A stretch of 64,000 nucleotides of DNA, from NCBI RefSeq assembly GCF_900112815.1, contig NZ_FOND01000013.1, positions 96,969 through 160,968 on the forward strand, written 5' to 3'. The translations under genes were made by a program, and so were the position numbers. This document shows, piece after piece, positions 9,142 through 19,756 of the stretch (within the stretch, counting starts at the first letter, position 1; each line of letters opens with the position of its first letter). Below the pieces are notes generated by a model. It saw only the letters and a program-made list of their open reading frames with translations, was not told the DNA's origin and ran no database searches. This DNA comes from Blastococcus tunisiensis (GTDB taxonomy: Bacteria > Actinomycetota > Actinomycetes > Mycobacteriales > Geodermatophilaceae).

Positions 9142-9681
9142 GTGACACTGCGGACCGAACGCCCGCCGGTGCGACCCCGCAGCGGCCGCCGTCCCCTTCC
9201 GCCGTTGATCTTCCTGCTCGTGCTGGCCCTCGCTGCCCTCGGCGTGTGGTGGAACGTGCTGCGCACGGAGGAGCAGCGGACCGCCGAGGAGGAGGCCGCC
9301 TGCGAGTCGGTGGCCCAGGAGGCGCCGCCGGCCGACCTGGAGCCCGCCGACATCACCCTGCGGGTGTTCAACGCCACCGACACGGCCGGCCTCGCCCAGA
9401 CCGTGGCCACCGCCCTCGGCGAGCGCGGCTTCGTCATCGCCGAGGTCGCCAACGACCCCACCGAGCGCGAGGTCACCGGGGTCGGCGAGCTCCGCTACGG
9501 AGCCCGCGGCTCCGACGCCGCGAGGTACGTGAAGGTCTTCCTCCCGCAGGCCGGTGACTACCAGGACGTGCGGGCGGACGCCCGCGTCGACGTCGTCGTC
9601 GGGCCGGAGTTCAGCACGCTGGCGTCCGCCGAGGAGGTGGCCGCAGCCCTCGCCCCGGCCACCGGCGCCGCCGAGTGCTGA
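9142..9681 (+). CDS. LytR_C domain envelope protein (Cei-like)
   Basis: The 179-residue protein has a short basic N-terminus, one membrane helix (about 17-38) and an extracytoplasmic LytR C-terminal domain from about 70 onward (VFNATDTAGLAQ). Its place between DUF4193 and inositol monophosphatase matches Rv2700 (Cei), an envelope-integrity factor in mycobacteria; the assignment to that role is by synteny and fold. The GTG start at 9142 is preceded by GAGGAGA. Confidence 0.85.
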   Translation: MTLRTERPPVRPRSGRRPLPPLIFLLVLALAALGVWWNVLRTEEQRTAEEEAACESVAQEAPPADLEPADITLRVFNATDTAGLAQTVATALGERGFVIAEVANDPTEREVTGVGELRYGARGSDAARYVKVFLPQAGDYQDVRADARVDVVVGPEFSTLASAEEVAAALAPATGAAEC

Positions 9682-9702
9682 CCGGGACCCGCCCCGGGGC
9701 CC

Positions 9703-10521
9703 CTAGGCGCGGTGCAGTTCCTCCAGCAGCTCCAGCAGCGGCCCGGCGATCGTCGGCGCGGCCGCCACGGCCATCGGCCGCGCGAACGGCCGCCCGCCCA
9801 GCCCGGTGACGACGAGCCCCGCCTCCGCGGCCACCAGGGCACCGGCCGCGTGGTCCCAGGGCTTGAGGTCGAGCTCGTAGTAGGCGTCGACGCGCCCGGC
9901 CGCCACCGAGCACAGGTCCAGGGCCGAGCTGCCGTGCCGGCGGATGTCGCGCACGTGCGGCAGCAGCCGTGCCACCACCGCCCCCTGGGTCCGTCGCTGC
10001 TCCACCCGGTAGCCGAAGCCGGTGGCCACGAGGGCCTGCTCGAGGGAGACCGGCCGGCTCCCGGTGAGCCGCACCGGCTCCGGATGCGCCGGGGTGGACA
10101 GGTGGGCACCGCCGCCGGCCGTCGCCGTCCAGCGCTCGCCGGTCGCGACGTTGAGCACCACCCCGGCGCGCACCACGCCGTCGACCTCGGCGGCGATCGA
10201 GACGGCGTAGGCCGGCAGGTCGTAGAGGAAGTTGACCGTGCCGTCGATCGGGTCGACCACCCAGCGGACTCCACTGGTCCCGGTGCGGTCGGCCCCCTCC
10301 TCGCCCAGCAGCCCGTCGTCCGGGCGGGCGGCGAGCAGCCGGGAGGTGACCAGCTCCTCGCTGGCCCGGTCCACGGCGGTGACGACGTCCACGGAGCTGG
10401 ACTTCACGTCGACGTCGTCGGCCGCCGACGCCCGGCCGCGGGCGACCAGCTGCGCGGCCTCCCGGGCGACGTCCACGGCGAGGGCCAGGAGCTGGGCGGG
10501 GTCGGCGGAGGATGCGCTCAC
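9703..10521 (-). CDS. suhB: Inositol monophosphatase family protein
   Basis: The 272-residue enzyme belongs to the Mg-dependent, lithium-sensitive phosphatase superfamily. The metal-binding motifs are GEEG (about 73), WVVDPIDGTVNF (about 88) and WDHAAGALVAAEAG (about 226). The substrate is probably inositol-1-phosphate or a related sugar phosphate feeding inositol and mycothiol metabolism; fructose-1,6-bisphosphate is an alternative. The GTG at 10521 follows CAGGAT by 6 nt, so it may be leaderless. The position matches Rv2701c. Confidence 0.9.
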   Translation of the reverse strand: MSASSADPAQLLALAVDVAREAAQLVARGRASAADDVDVKSSSVDVVTAVDRASEELVTSRLLAARPDDGLLGEEGADRTGTSGVRWVVDPIDGTVNFLYDLPAYAVSIAAEVDGVVRAGVVLNVATGERWTATAGGGAHLSTPAHPEPVRLTGSRPVSLEQALVATGFGYRVEQRRTQGAVVARLLPHVRDIRRHGSSALDLCSVAAGRVDAYYELDLKPWDHAAGALVAAEAGLVVTGLGGRPFARPMAVAAAPTIAGPLLELLEELHRA

Positions 10522-10564
10522 GCGACGATCCTGCCGCAGCCGTCGCCGCCGGCCCCCTCGCAGG

Positions 10565-10619
10565 GGCCGCCCCGTCCCGCGGCCCGCCCCGAGCGTGCGA
10601 GGGGTGCGGAGGACGGGGT
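10565..10619. repeat. Palindromic intergenic element, copy 3 (inverted)
   Basis: Read on the minus strand this segment matches copy 1 closely, with ACCCCGTCCTCC, the core CTCGCACGCTCG and a GGACGGGGC arm. Here it lies in the divergent region between suhB and ppgK, a position unsuited to transcription termination of either gene. Confidence 0.6.
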
Positions 10620-10657
10620 GCTTGTCGAGCAGTTGGGGGGCGAGGGGGTCCTTTCAC

Positions 10658-10663
10658 TACCCT
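10658..10663 (+). promoter_or_regulatory. -10 box of a leaderless promoter for ppgK
   Basis: TACCCT ends 6 nt before the GTG at 10670, the same hexamer and spacing as for the gene at 7966. This decides between the two in-frame GTG codons at 10664 and 10670. Confidence 0.5.
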
Positions 10664-10669
10664 GTGCGC

Positions 10670-11413
10670 GTGCAGGGCTTCGGAGTGGACATCGGCGGCA
10701 GCGGCATCAAGGGATGCCTGGTCGACCTGGACAAGGGGCAGCTGATCGGCGGGCGGCTGCGGATCGAGACCCCGCAGCCGTCGCTGCCGGAGCCCGTCTA
10801 CGACGTGGTCGGGCGGATCGTGGGCCACTTCGGCTGGACCGGGCGCATCGGCGTCACCTTCCCCGGTGTGATGAAGCACGGGGTCGCGCACACCGCGGCC
10901 AACGTCGACAAGAGCTGGATCGGCACCGATGTCGATGCCGGGCTGGAGCAGCGCATCCCCGGCACGGTCGAGACGCTGAACGACGCGGACGCCGCCGGCA
11001 TCGCCGAGATGCGCTACGGCGCCGGCCGGGACCGCTCCGGTGTCGTCCTGATGCTCACCTTCGGCACCGGCATCGGCAGCGCCCTCTTCGTCGACGGGCA
11101 CCTGGTGCCCAACACCGAGTTCGGGCACATCCAGGTGGACGGCGAGGACGGCGAGCGCCGGGCCTCCGCCGCCGCGCGCGAACGGGAGGAGCTCGGCTAC
11201 CCCGAGTGGGCCCGGCGGGTCGACCGCTACCTCGACGTGCTCGAGGCCGGGGTGTGGCCGGACCTGATCATCGTCGGCGGCGGCGTGAGCAAGAAGGCGC
11301 ACAAGTGGGTGCCACTGCTGTCGACCCGGACTCCGGTGGTCCCCGCGGAGCTGCAGAACGACGCCGGCATCGTCGGGGCGGCACTGGCCGCGTACGAGCG
11401 CACGGACCGCTGA
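10670..11413 (+). CDS. ppgK: Polyphosphate glucokinase
   Basis: The 247-residue ROK-family kinase phosphorylates glucose using polyphosphate or ATP. Seen in the sequence are DIGGSGIKG (about 6), AANVDKSWIGT (about 78), LNDADAAG (about 103), FGTGIGSALF (about 126), NTEFGH (about 145) and a C-terminal ATP-site motif GGGVSKKAHKW. It lies directly upstream of sigA as in M. tuberculosis (Rv2702-Rv2703). The start was chosen from the leaderless promoter spacing. Confidence 0.93.
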   Translation: MQGFGVDIGGSGIKGCLVDLDKGQLIGGRLRIETPQPSLPEPVYDVVGRIVGHFGWTGRIGVTFPGVMKHGVAHTAANVDKSWIGTDVDAGLEQRIPGTVETLNDADAAGIAEMRYGAGRDRSGVVLMLTFGTGIGSALFVDGHLVPNTEFGHIQVDGEDGERRASAAAREREELGYPEWARRVDRYLDVLEAGVWPDLIIVGGGVSKKAHKWVPLLSTRTPVVPAELQNDAGIVGAALAAYERTDR

Positions 11414-11772
11414 CCTGCGGCGGGGCGCCCGAACGGGTGAGACGGGAGGTGCTCGCGGGGCCGGGCGCTCCAGGTATCTCCCCTTCCGACCGATGCACCA
11501 CGAAGAGGAAGAACCGCCCCGCAGCACGCAGAACGCCTCGTCGGAGCGAGCCCGCACGATCCGGGACGGTGGAGAACACCGGCCACGTCGTTACAATGAG
11601 GGAGCCCCACCCCGTCGCCCTCCAGCCGGGAGGGATCCCCTGCCCGTCCAGCGGCCAAACGCCGCGCCGGTCTGCCGGGACCTCTGCCGCTGCACAGGTG
11701 CGAGGACCGGAGCCGCTGCCCAGGGACCAGAAGGCCCCCCGGGGAACGAACCCAGCACGGGAAGGAACCTGA
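11414..11772 (+). promoter_or_regulatory. sigA upstream region with -10 box TACAAT
   Basis: This 359 bp gap holds no credible gene. It contains a good -10 hexamer TACAAT at 11592-11597, followed by a roughly 170 nt untranslated leader before the sigA GTG. No convincing -35 box is visible at 16-18 nt. GGAAGGAA just before 11773 is the ribosome-binding site of sigA. Confidence 0.5.
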
Positions 11773-13149
<1,377 letters not shown>

Positions 13150-13164
13150 GCGATCCTGCGGACG

Positions 13165-13196
13165 AGGGCCCGGACCGTGAGAGCGGTCCGGGCCCT
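13165..13196 (+). terminator. Intrinsic terminator of sigA
   Basis: A perfect 13 bp stem (AGGGCCCGGACCG and CGGTCCGGGCCCT) with the 6-nt loop TGAGAG begins 15 nt after the sigA stop and is followed by CTTCC. Confidence 0.9.
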
Positions 13197-13551
13197 CTTC
13201 CGTGCCGGCCGGGTATCGGTTCCGTCACGGAGCCACCCGGAGGGGCTCCACGCCGGTGTACGCCGACATCTGTCGGGTAGACGGCGTAGCGTGGACGTCG
13301 TCAGAACAGCAGCGGACCCACGGTCGGCCCGGTCCTCCGGTCCGGCAGACGACAACCAGCACGTGCACCACCGGTTCCACCCCAGTGACGTCCCCTGCTG
13401 AACCCGCTCCATCACGACCCGGCGTGTTACGGACTCATCTCTTTCGGCGAGTCCGCGACGATCCGGATCGGAACGGGAATCCGAGGGGCCATCCTGGCGC
13501 TGTGCAGGAGGCCGATCCGCAGCCGCGGGTCCGTGCGGTAGAGAGCGAGTG
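13197..13551. other. Intergenic region without a recognisable gene
   Basis: Between the sigA terminator and the DUF7455 gene there is about 350 bp of noncoding sequence on both strands. Two TAGNNN-type boxes (TAGACG, TAGCGT) near 13280-13290 might belong to a promoter, but no paired -35 is evident. Confidence 0.4.
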
Positions 13552-13776
13552 ATGAGCCAGATGACCCAGACGCTGACGTCGACCCCGCCCACCGATGACC
13601 TCGTCGTCCCGTTCCACTGCGACCGCTGTGGAGCCCTGGCAAAGGTTCGTGTCGTTCTCGCGAGCGGTAGCGACCTGGTCTTCTGCGGGCACCACGCCCG
13701 CGAGTACGAGAGCAAGCTGCGTGACATCGCCGTCGACATCATCGACACGGACGGCGAGCAGCGCGTCACTGCGTGA
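13552..13776 (+). CDS. DUF7455 small zinc-finger-like protein
   Basis: The 74-residue protein contains CDRCG (about 23) and FCGHH (about 45), a probable metal-binding pair, and matches the DUF7455 type encoded just downstream of the principal sigma factor gene in many actinobacteria. Its function is unknown. The ATG at 13552 overlaps a GTG at 13549 in the same frame; either could be used, and no strong ribosome-binding site separates them. Confidence 0.8.
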   Translation: MSQMTQTLTSTPPTDDLVVPFHCDRCGALAKVRVVLASGSDLVFCGHHAREYESKLRDIAVDIIDTDGEQRVTA

Positions 13777-13921
13777 GCAAGGAGATATCGTCGCGCCCGC
13801 GATGACCGCCTCACACGACGACGACGCCGCCGCGTCCTCCACACCGCCTCGCGCGGGTGGAGGGCCGGCGGCTCCGTCGTTCCCGGGGACCACCGGTCGG
13901 CCCACACCGGAGGACACCCCC

Positions 13922-16057
13922 ATGCCGCACCAGCCGCCCGTACACGACGAGACGGTGCGGATGCGCCCCGAGGACGCCGACGGGCGCCCCTCCCCCGAGG
14001 ACCTCCGGCCGTCTCCGGCCGACGGTCACGACGACACCCGCCCGGTCACCCGCGACTGGCTCCTGGGCGCCCCCGAGCAGGGCGGGCCGGCCGCCGGCGC
14101 CCCGCAGCAGCCGCCCGCGACGGCCGGGCCCCTGCCGGAGGAGGACGAGGACCGCAGCACCCAGGCGCTGGACATGTCGGAGCCACAGGCGTCCGCGGGG
14201 ACCGTGGACACCGCGCCGGTCACCGACGACCGGGACGCCGCGCCGACGCCCGTCCAGGACACCGCGCCGGTGGCGGACACCCCCGAGGTGCCACCCCCCG
14301 CCGGCAGCACCGGCACGGGCGGGCCCACGGGGCCCTGGTGGCGCCGCCGCGCCGTCCTGGTGCCGGCCGGGGCGGTCGCCGCCCTGGGTGTCCTGTACGG
14401 CGCCGACCTGCTGATCACCTCCGGTGAGATCCCCCGCTCCACCGTGGTCGCCGGGGTCGACATCGGCGGGCTCTCCCCCGCTGCCGCCCGGAGCACCCTC
14501 GAGGAGGAGCTGGCGCCCCGGGTCGACGCCGAGCACATCGTCCGCGCCGACGACGTGACGGCCCCCTTCTCGCCGCTCACGGCGGGGATCACCCTGGACG
14601 TCGACGAGACGCTCGACTCCGCCGACGACCAGCCGCTGAACCCGTGGACGCGCCTGACCTCGCTGGTCGGCGACCGGGAGGTCGTGCCCACCTTCACCGG
14701 CGAGGAGACCGCTCTCGCCGCGCAGATCGACGCGGTGGCCGAGCAGGTGGACCGTGCGCCGGTCGACGCGTCGATCGCCATCGAGGGCACCACCCCCACG
14801 GTGACCGAGCCGGCCGACGGCCGCACGCTCGACCGCGAGGGGGCCGCCGACGCGGTCATCGACGCGCTGCAGTCCGGCGCGGACCCCGCCACGCCGATCC
14901 ACCTCCCCGTCGACGTCACCCCTGTCGACGTGGACGCCGACGAGGCCCAGCGGGTGCTGGAGGAGACGGTGCAGCCGGCGCTGTCCGCCCCGGTGACCGT
15001 CGCGGTCGAGAACAGCGACGACACCGCCGAGGTCTCGGTGGAGGCCATCGCCGCCTCGCTCGCCTTCACGCCCCAGGAGGACGGCGTCCTCGCGGTCTCC
15101 GTCGATCCGGCGGCCCTGCAGGCGGCCCTCGGTGACGAGCTGGACGTGTTCGGCAGCGGGGCGGCCGACGCCCGCTTCGAGGTCTCCGGCGGCGCGGTCG
15201 CGGTCGTCCCGTCGGTGGACGGCACGGGGGTCGCCCCGGCCACCCTGGCCGACCAGCTCCTCCCGGTGCTGACCGACCCGGCGCCGCGGACGGTCACCGC
15301 CCAGCTGGGGCCGGTACCGGCAGACTTCACCACCGAGGAGGCCCAGGCGCTCGGTGTCACCGAGGAGATCGGCAGCTTCACCACCAACATCGGCAACGCG
15401 GCCAGCGGGACCAACATCCGCGTGGTCGCCCAGGAGGTGGACGGCGCACTCGTCCTGCCGGGCGAGACGTTCAGCCTCAACGGCTTCACCGGGCCGCGCG
15501 GCACCGCTCAGGGGTACGTCGAGGCCGGCGTGATCAACAACGGCGAGTTCACCACCGCGGTCGGCGGCGGGATCAGCCAGTTCGCCACCACGATGTTCAA
15601 CGCGGTGTTCTTCTCCGGGCTCGAGGACGTCTACCACAAGCCGCACAGCTACTACATCAGCCGCTACCCGGCCGGCCGCGAGGCCACGGTCTACTACGAC
15701 TCGATCGACCTGAAGTGGCGCAACGACAGCGACACCGGCGTCTTCATCGACACCTCGTGGACGCCGGGCACGATCACGGTCACCTTCTACGGGACCAAGC
15801 GGTACGAGATCGAGTCGATCAGCAGCAACCGCTACAACCTGCGCGCACCGGTGGTCCAGGAGAAGCCGGATGACGGCAACTGCACGCCGCAGAACGGGTC
15901 CACCGGCTTCGACATCACCGTCACCCGGGTGTTCCGGGACCTCGCGACCGGCGCCGAGGTGAAGCGCGAGGAGTTCCAGACGCGCTACGCCGCCGAACCG
16001 ATCATCCGCTGCGTCCCGCCGGCCGCACCGCCCGTGGAGCCGGCGCCGGGCGGCTGA
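13922..16057 (+). CDS. VanW family cell-wall-associated protein
   Basis: The roughly 711-residue protein has a disordered acidic/proline-rich cytosolic N-terminus (1-138), one membrane helix (about 140-163), two or more PG_binding_4-type repeats (about 180-470) and a C-terminal VanW domain (about 480-640; GGGISQFATTMFNAVF). The layout is that of extracytoplasmic, peptidoglycan-linked proteins. The ATG at 13922 has GGAGGA 8 nt upstream and is preferred; an earlier ATG at 13802 would add 40 residues but lacks a well-spaced site. Confidence 0.85.
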   Translation: MPHQPPVHDETVRMRPEDADGRPSPEDLRPSPADGHDDTRPVTRDWLLGAPEQGGPAAGAPQQPPATAGPLPEEDEDRSTQALDMSEPQASAGTVDTAPVTDDRDAAPTPVQDTAPVADTPEVPPPAGSTGTGGPTGPWWRRRAVLVPAGAVAALGVLYGADLLITSGEIPRSTVVAGVDIGGLSPAAARSTLEEELAPRVDAEHIVRADDVTAPFSPLTAGITLDVDETLDSADDQPLNPWTRLTSLVGDREVVPTFTGEETALAAQIDAVAEQVDRAPVDASIAIEGTTPTVTEPADGRTLDREGAADAVIDALQSGADPATPIHLPVDVTPVDVDADEAQRVLEETVQPALSAPVTVAVENSDDTAEVSVEAIAASLAFTPQEDGVLAVSVDPAALQAALGDELDVFGSGAADARFEVSGGAVAVVPSVDGTGVAPATLADQLLPVLTDPAPRTVTAQLGPVPADFTTEEAQALGVTEEIGSFTTNIGNAASGTNIRVVAQEVDGALVLPGETFSLNGFTGPRGTAQGYVEAGVINNGEFTTAVGGGISQFATTMFNAVFFSGLEDVYHKPHSYYISRYPAGREATVYYDSIDLKWRNDSDTGVFIDTSWTPGTITVTFYGTKRYEIESISSNRYNLRAPVVQEKPDDGNCTPQNGSTGFDITVTRVFRDLATGAEVKREEFQTRYAAEPIIRCVPPAAPPVEPAPGG

Positions 16058-16140
16058 CCGGTCCCCCGAGCGGGCGACGGGTCCGGCCGGGATCGCCCGG
16101 GAACGGGGCCGTCGCGGTACCGGGCGTGCACACTGGACGG

Positions 16141-17271
16141 ATGAGCGCCGTCCTGCCCAGCGGCTCCCCGGCGCCCGCCGGGGAGCCGGGCGCGGCGGAC
16201 GGGAACGGCGCTCGGCCCGCCGGCGCCGTCTCCGCGCCGGCCACGACGGCCGTGGACGGCCGCTCCGCCCGGGGCGCGACGCGGGTCCGGCCACCGGACG
16301 ACGGGAGCACCTCCCCCGGCCGTCTGGACCGGTGGCCGGCACCGGTGCGCGTGCCGCTGCAGGTCCTGGGTCGCACGCTGGCCAAGGCGTGGCAGGACCG
16401 CATCCTCGGCCTCTCCGCGGAGGCGGCCTTCTGGCAGATCCTCTCCGTCCCGCCGCTGCTGATCGGGCTGCTCGGATCGCTGGGCTACCTCGGCTCGCTG
16501 ATCGGCGAGGAGTCCGTCCTCGAGATCGAGGAGCAGCTGCTGTCGGCGTCGGCCGAGGTGCTCACCTCCGACGTGGTCGACGACCTCGTCGCGCCGACGC
16601 TGTCGGACATCCTCGGCTCGGGCCGGCTGGAGGTCGTGAGCCTCGGTTTCCTCGTGGCCCTCTGGGCCGGGTCGTCGGCGACCGCGACCTTCATGAACAC
16701 CGTGGTCATCGCCTACGACCAGCGCGACGTGCGCGGTCCGATCCGCACCCGGCTCAAGGCCCTGTGGCTGTTCGTCGTCGGCATGTTCCTGGCGGTGCTG
16801 AGCCTGCCACTGCTCGTGCTCGGCCGGGAGATCCTCGTCGGGTTCCTGCCTGCCGACTGGAGGTCGACCGCCGCTGTGCTGATCAACGCCGTCTACTGGC
16901 CGGTGGTCGTCGTCGGGTTGCTCCTGGCCCTCACCAGCTTCTACCACGTGGTGCTGCCCAACCGGCTGCCCTGGCGCAGGCATCTGCCCGGCACCCTGCT
17001 GGCGACGGCGTTCTTCCTCGTGGCCGCCCTGCTGCTGCGGGCCTACGTCGGCGACGTGCTGATCACCGCGCTGCCCTACGGGGCGCTGGCCGCACCCATC
17101 GGGGCGCTGCTGTTCTGCTTCTTCTTCGGCATGGCCGTCCTGCTGGGCGCCGAGCTGAACGCCACCATCCAGGCGCGCTGGCCCGCGCCGCTGCGCCGGC
17201 ACGACCGGCGCCGCCGCGAGCGCCGCGCGGCGAAGCTGCAGGAAGAGGCCAGGCGGCTCGGTCTGCTCTGA
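16141..17271 (+). CDS. YihY/BrkB family inner membrane protein
   Basis: The 376-residue protein has a roughly 70-residue hydrophilic N-terminus, then the YihY/virulence-factor BrkB domain with six hydrophobic helices. LSAEAAFWQILSVPPLL is the typical first helix and LPYGALAAPIGALLFCFF lies near the end. Its role is uncertain (envelope transport or organisation). The ATG at 16141 lies 6 nt after CACACT, which resembles the leaderless pattern of its neighbours. It corresponds to Rv2707 in the sigA-sigB interval. Confidence 0.85.
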   Translation: MSAVLPSGSPAPAGEPGAADGNGARPAGAVSAPATTAVDGRSARGATRVRPPDDGSTSPGRLDRWPAPVRVPLQVLGRTLAKAWQDRILGLSAEAAFWQILSVPPLLIGLLGSLGYLGSLIGEESVLEIEEQLLSASAEVLTSDVVDDLVAPTLSDILGSGRLEVVSLGFLVALWAGSSATATFMNTVVIAYDQRDVRGPIRTRLKALWLFVVGMFLAVLSLPLLVLGREILVGFLPADWRSTAAVLINAVYWPVVVVGLLLALTSFYHVVLPNRLPWRRHLPGTLLATAFFLVAALLLRAYVGDVLITALPYGALAAPIGALLFCFFFGMAVLLGAELNATIQARWPAPLRRHDRRRRERRAAKLQEEARRLGLL

Positions 17272-17292
17272 CAGTGCGGTCCTCCGGACCGC

Positions 17293-17350
17293 CGGCCCCG
17301 CTGCAGGGTCCCGCCGCGAGCTTGCGAGTGGTGGGGGGGGCAGCGGGGTC
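17293..17350. repeat. Palindromic intergenic element, copy 4 (inverted)
   Basis: Read on the minus strand it has GGACCCCG at one end, GCGGGGCC at the other and CTCGCAAGCTCGCG in the middle, matching copy 1. It lies between the convergent YihY and DUF3039 genes, where it could terminate both. Confidence 0.65.
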
Positions 17351-17420
17351 CTTCTCCTGCGCGGACCCCTCCGGGGCCCACTCGGGACGACCATGCACTC
17401 CCGGAGCGGCGGAGGCCCGG

Positions 17421-17648
17421 CTACTTCCGGAGCTGCTCGTAGATCTCCTTGCAGGCCGGGCACACGGGGCTGCCGGGCTTGGGGCTCTTCGTCACCGGGA
17501 AGACCTCGCCGCACAGCGCCTCGACCATGGTGCCCATGACGGCGCTCTCGGCGATCTTGTTCTTCTTGACGTAGTGGAAGACCTCGTTGGCGCTGTCGGT
17601 GTCGGCGTCCCGGACGTCCGGCCGCTCGAGGATGTCGCTGCTGCTCAC
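17421..17648 (-). CDS. DUF3039 domain-containing protein
   Basis: The 75-residue protein has the DUF3039 pattern: FHYVKKNKIAESAV, then LCGEVFP and a final CPACKEIY, probably a small zinc-binding fold. The GTG at 17648 is preceded by AGGAGAG at 5 nt. It is the usual neighbour of YihY near sigA/sigB in actinobacteria (Rv2708c position). Its function is unknown. Confidence 0.88.
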   Translation of the reverse strand: MSSSDILERPDVRDADTDSANEVFHYVKKNKIAESAVMGTMVEALCGEVFPVTKSPKPGSPVCPACKEIYEQLRK

Positions 17649-17732
17649 GGGCTCTCCTGATCGTCTGCGGGTCACGCGGACTGCCACCCCCGGGGTGGCG
17701 GTGCGACCGCACCGGCACTCCATGATGACAGG

Positions 17733-18668
17733 GTGCCTGCCGCTCCCGATCTTCCCGCCCGCCCCGTCCTCTCCCCCGAGGTCGCCGAGGCCCTGGCCGG
17801 CGGACGCCCGGTCGTCGCCCTGGAGAGCACCCTGCTCGCGCACGGTCTCCCGCGGCCGGAGAACCGCCGGGCCGCGGACGACGTCGAGGCGGCGGTGCGG
17901 GCCGGTGGCGCCGTGCCCGCGACGATCGCCGTCCTGGACGGCGTCCCGCACGTGGGGCTGACCGCCGACGAGGTGGACCGGGTGTGCGCCGATCCCGAGC
18001 TGGCCAAGCTGGGCGTCCGGGACCTGCCGGTGGCCGTGGCCCTGGGACGCAGCGGCGCCACCACCGTCTCGAGCACCGCGCTGCTGGCCGCCGCCGCCGG
18101 CATCGACGTCTTCGCCACCGGCGGCCTCGGTGGGGTGCACCGGGAGTCCGTCGACACCTTCGACGAGTCCGCCGACCTCACGGCGCTGTCGCGCACCTCC
18201 CTGGTCGTCGTGTGCGCGGGGGTGAAGTCGATCCTGGACGTGCCGGCCACCCTCGAGCGGCTCGAGTCGCTGTCGGTCACCGTGGTGGGGTACCGGACGA
18301 CGAGCTTCCCCGGGTTCTACGTGGCCGACTCCGGGTCGGCGCTGGACTGGTCGGTCGCCGATGCGGCCGAGGCCGCCCGGGTGTTCGCCGCCCGGCGGGA
18401 GCTGGCGCCGGGCGCCGTGGTGGTCGCCAACCCGCTGCCGCCCGACCAGCAGCTGGACCCCGGCCTGCACGACCGGGTGATCGCCGGGGCGCTGGCGGCC
18501 GCCGGCGAGGCGGGCGTGCGGGGCAAGGACGTGACGCCGTTCGTCCTGGACCACCTGCACCGCGCCAGCGAGGGGGCCACGCTCGCGGTGAACGTCCGGC
18601 TGGTGCTGCGCAACGCCGAGCTCGCCGGGCAGATCGCGGCCGAGCTGGCGGGGCTCTCCCACCGATGA
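17733..18668 (+). CDS. psuG: Pseudouridine-5'-phosphate glycosidase
   Basis: The 311-residue enzyme cleaves pseudouridine 5'-phosphate into uracil and ribose 5-phosphate. Family features are ALESTLLAHGLPRPEN (about 29), the catalytic-lysine region, ATGGLGGVHR (about 129) and GKDVTPFVLDHL (about 266). It is followed by a PfkB-type kinase, the usual partner that makes its substrate. The GTG at 17733 is 6 nt after CATGAT, possibly leaderless. Confidence 0.92.
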   Translation: MPAAPDLPARPVLSPEVAEALAGGRPVVALESTLLAHGLPRPENRRAADDVEAAVRAGGAVPATIAVLDGVPHVGLTADEVDRVCADPELAKLGVRDLPVAVALGRSGATTVSSTALLAAAAGIDVFATGGLGGVHRESVDTFDESADLTALSRTSLVVVCAGVKSILDVPATLERLESLSVTVVGYRTTSFPGFYVADSGSALDWSVADAAEAARVFAARRELAPGAVVVANPLPPDQQLDPGLHDRVIAGALAAAGEAGVRGKDVTPFVLDHLHRASEGATLAVNVRLVLRNAELAGQIAAELAGLSHR

Positions 18669-18675
18669 TCATCGG
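18662..18675. promoter_or_regulatory. 14 bp perfect palindrome at the psuG/kinase junction
   Basis: CCGATGATCATCGG is a perfect palindrome spanning the psuG stop codon, and part of it (CCGATGATCG) recurs at 18715 over the kinase start. It could be an operator or a short hairpin affecting the downstream gene; nothing else supports a role. Confidence 0.3.
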
Positions 18676-18717
18676 CAGGTGGCTGCTCGACACGCCGGCG
18701 GCTTCCGCCGTCCGCCG

Positions 18718-19611
18718 ATGATCGACAGCAGACAGCGACCGCGCGTGGTCGTCGTCGGGGACGTCGCCACGGACGTCGTCGTCGTGCTGTCCGGCGAACC
18801 GGCGCCCGGCTCCGACCGGCCGGCCGCGATCCGCACCCGCGGCGGGGGTGCGGGGGCCAACGTGGCGGCGCACCTGGCCCGGCTGGGTGCCGGGACGACG
18901 CTGGTGGGCTGCGTGGGCGACGACGCACCCGGGACAGGGCTCGCGGCGGAGCTGGCCGCCGTCGGCGTCGAGCTGCGGCTGCGCACCGTGCCCGGCACAC
19001 CGACGGGGACGATCGTCAGCCTGGTGGAGCCCGGCGGCCAGCGCAGCATGCTGGCCGACCGCGGTGCGAACCTCCGGTTGCGGCCGGCCGACGTCCCCCA
19101 CCCCGCGCCCGGGGAGCACCTGCACCTCTCCGGCTACACGCTGCTGGATCCGGGGCCGCGGGCCGCCGGCCTGGCGGCGCTGGAGGCGGCGGCCGATGCC
19201 GGGTGCACCGTCTCGCTGGACCCTGCCTCGACGGGCCCGCTGGCCGGATACGGGGTGGACAGGTTCCTCGCCGACACCGCCCGGGCGACGATGCTGCTGC
19301 CCAATGCCGACGAGGCGCGGCTCCTGACCGGCTGCGGGGACCCGGGCGACGCGGCGCGGGCCCTGGCCGCGCGCCACCGCATCGTGGCGGTGAGCCTGGG
19401 CGCCGACGGCGCGCTGTGGGCGTCGGGCGACGTCCTGGTGCACCGGCCCACGCACCCGGCCGACGTGGTCGACACCACGGGCGCCGGCGACGCCTTCGCC
19501 GCCGGCCTGCTCGCGGCCTGGCTGCGCTCCCCGGACGACTCCCCCGCGTCGCTGCTCGATGCGGGGCTGGCGCTCGCCGCCGAGGTCGTCCGCCGACCGG
19601 GAGCCCGGTAG
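18718..19611 (+). CDS. PfkB-family carbohydrate kinase, probable pseudouridine kinase
   Basis: The 297-residue ribokinase-type protein has GGGAGANVAAHLARLG (about 42) in the sugar site and the C-terminal anion-hole/catalytic motif DTTGAGDAFAAG (about 252). Because it follows psuG, it most likely phosphorylates pseudouridine, the first step of pseudouridine breakdown. The start is uncertain: ATG 18718 lacks a clear ribosome-binding site and a GTG at 18679 is also in frame. Confidence 0.82.
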   Translation: MIDSRQRPRVVVVGDVATDVVVVLSGEPAPGSDRPAAIRTRGGGAGANVAAHLARLGAGTTLVGCVGDDAPGTGLAAELAAVGVELRLRTVPGTPTGTIVSLVEPGGQRSMLADRGANLRLRPADVPHPAPGEHLHLSGYTLLDPGPRAAGLAALEAAADAGCTVSLDPASTGPLAGYGVDRFLADTARATMLLPNADEARLLTGCGDPGDAARALAARHRIVAVSLGADGALWASGDVLVHRPTHPADVVDTTGAGDAFAAGLLAAWLRSPDDSPASLLDAGLALAAEVVRRPGAR

Positions 19612-19704
19612 CCTGCGATCACGGCCCGACCGCGGTGTGATCGCGGTCACCGCACGGCCATCGTGACCTGTTCGTGATTGTCAGTCGACACGTCCCTCCC
19701 TAGG

Positions 19705-19723
19705 TTAGGCGAGGCTCACCTAA
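19705..19723. promoter_or_regulatory. IdeR/DtxR iron box
   Basis: The 19 bp sequence TTAGGCGAGGCTCACCTAA is an inverted repeat with the arms of the classical iron box (TTAGG...CCTAA), 33 bp upstream of the siderophore-binding lipoprotein gene. Fe-loaded IdeR/DtxR would repress the operon here. Confidence 0.85.
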
Positions 19724-19756
19724 GCGGTGTGGCTCTCCAGCTTCCGGAAGGACCCC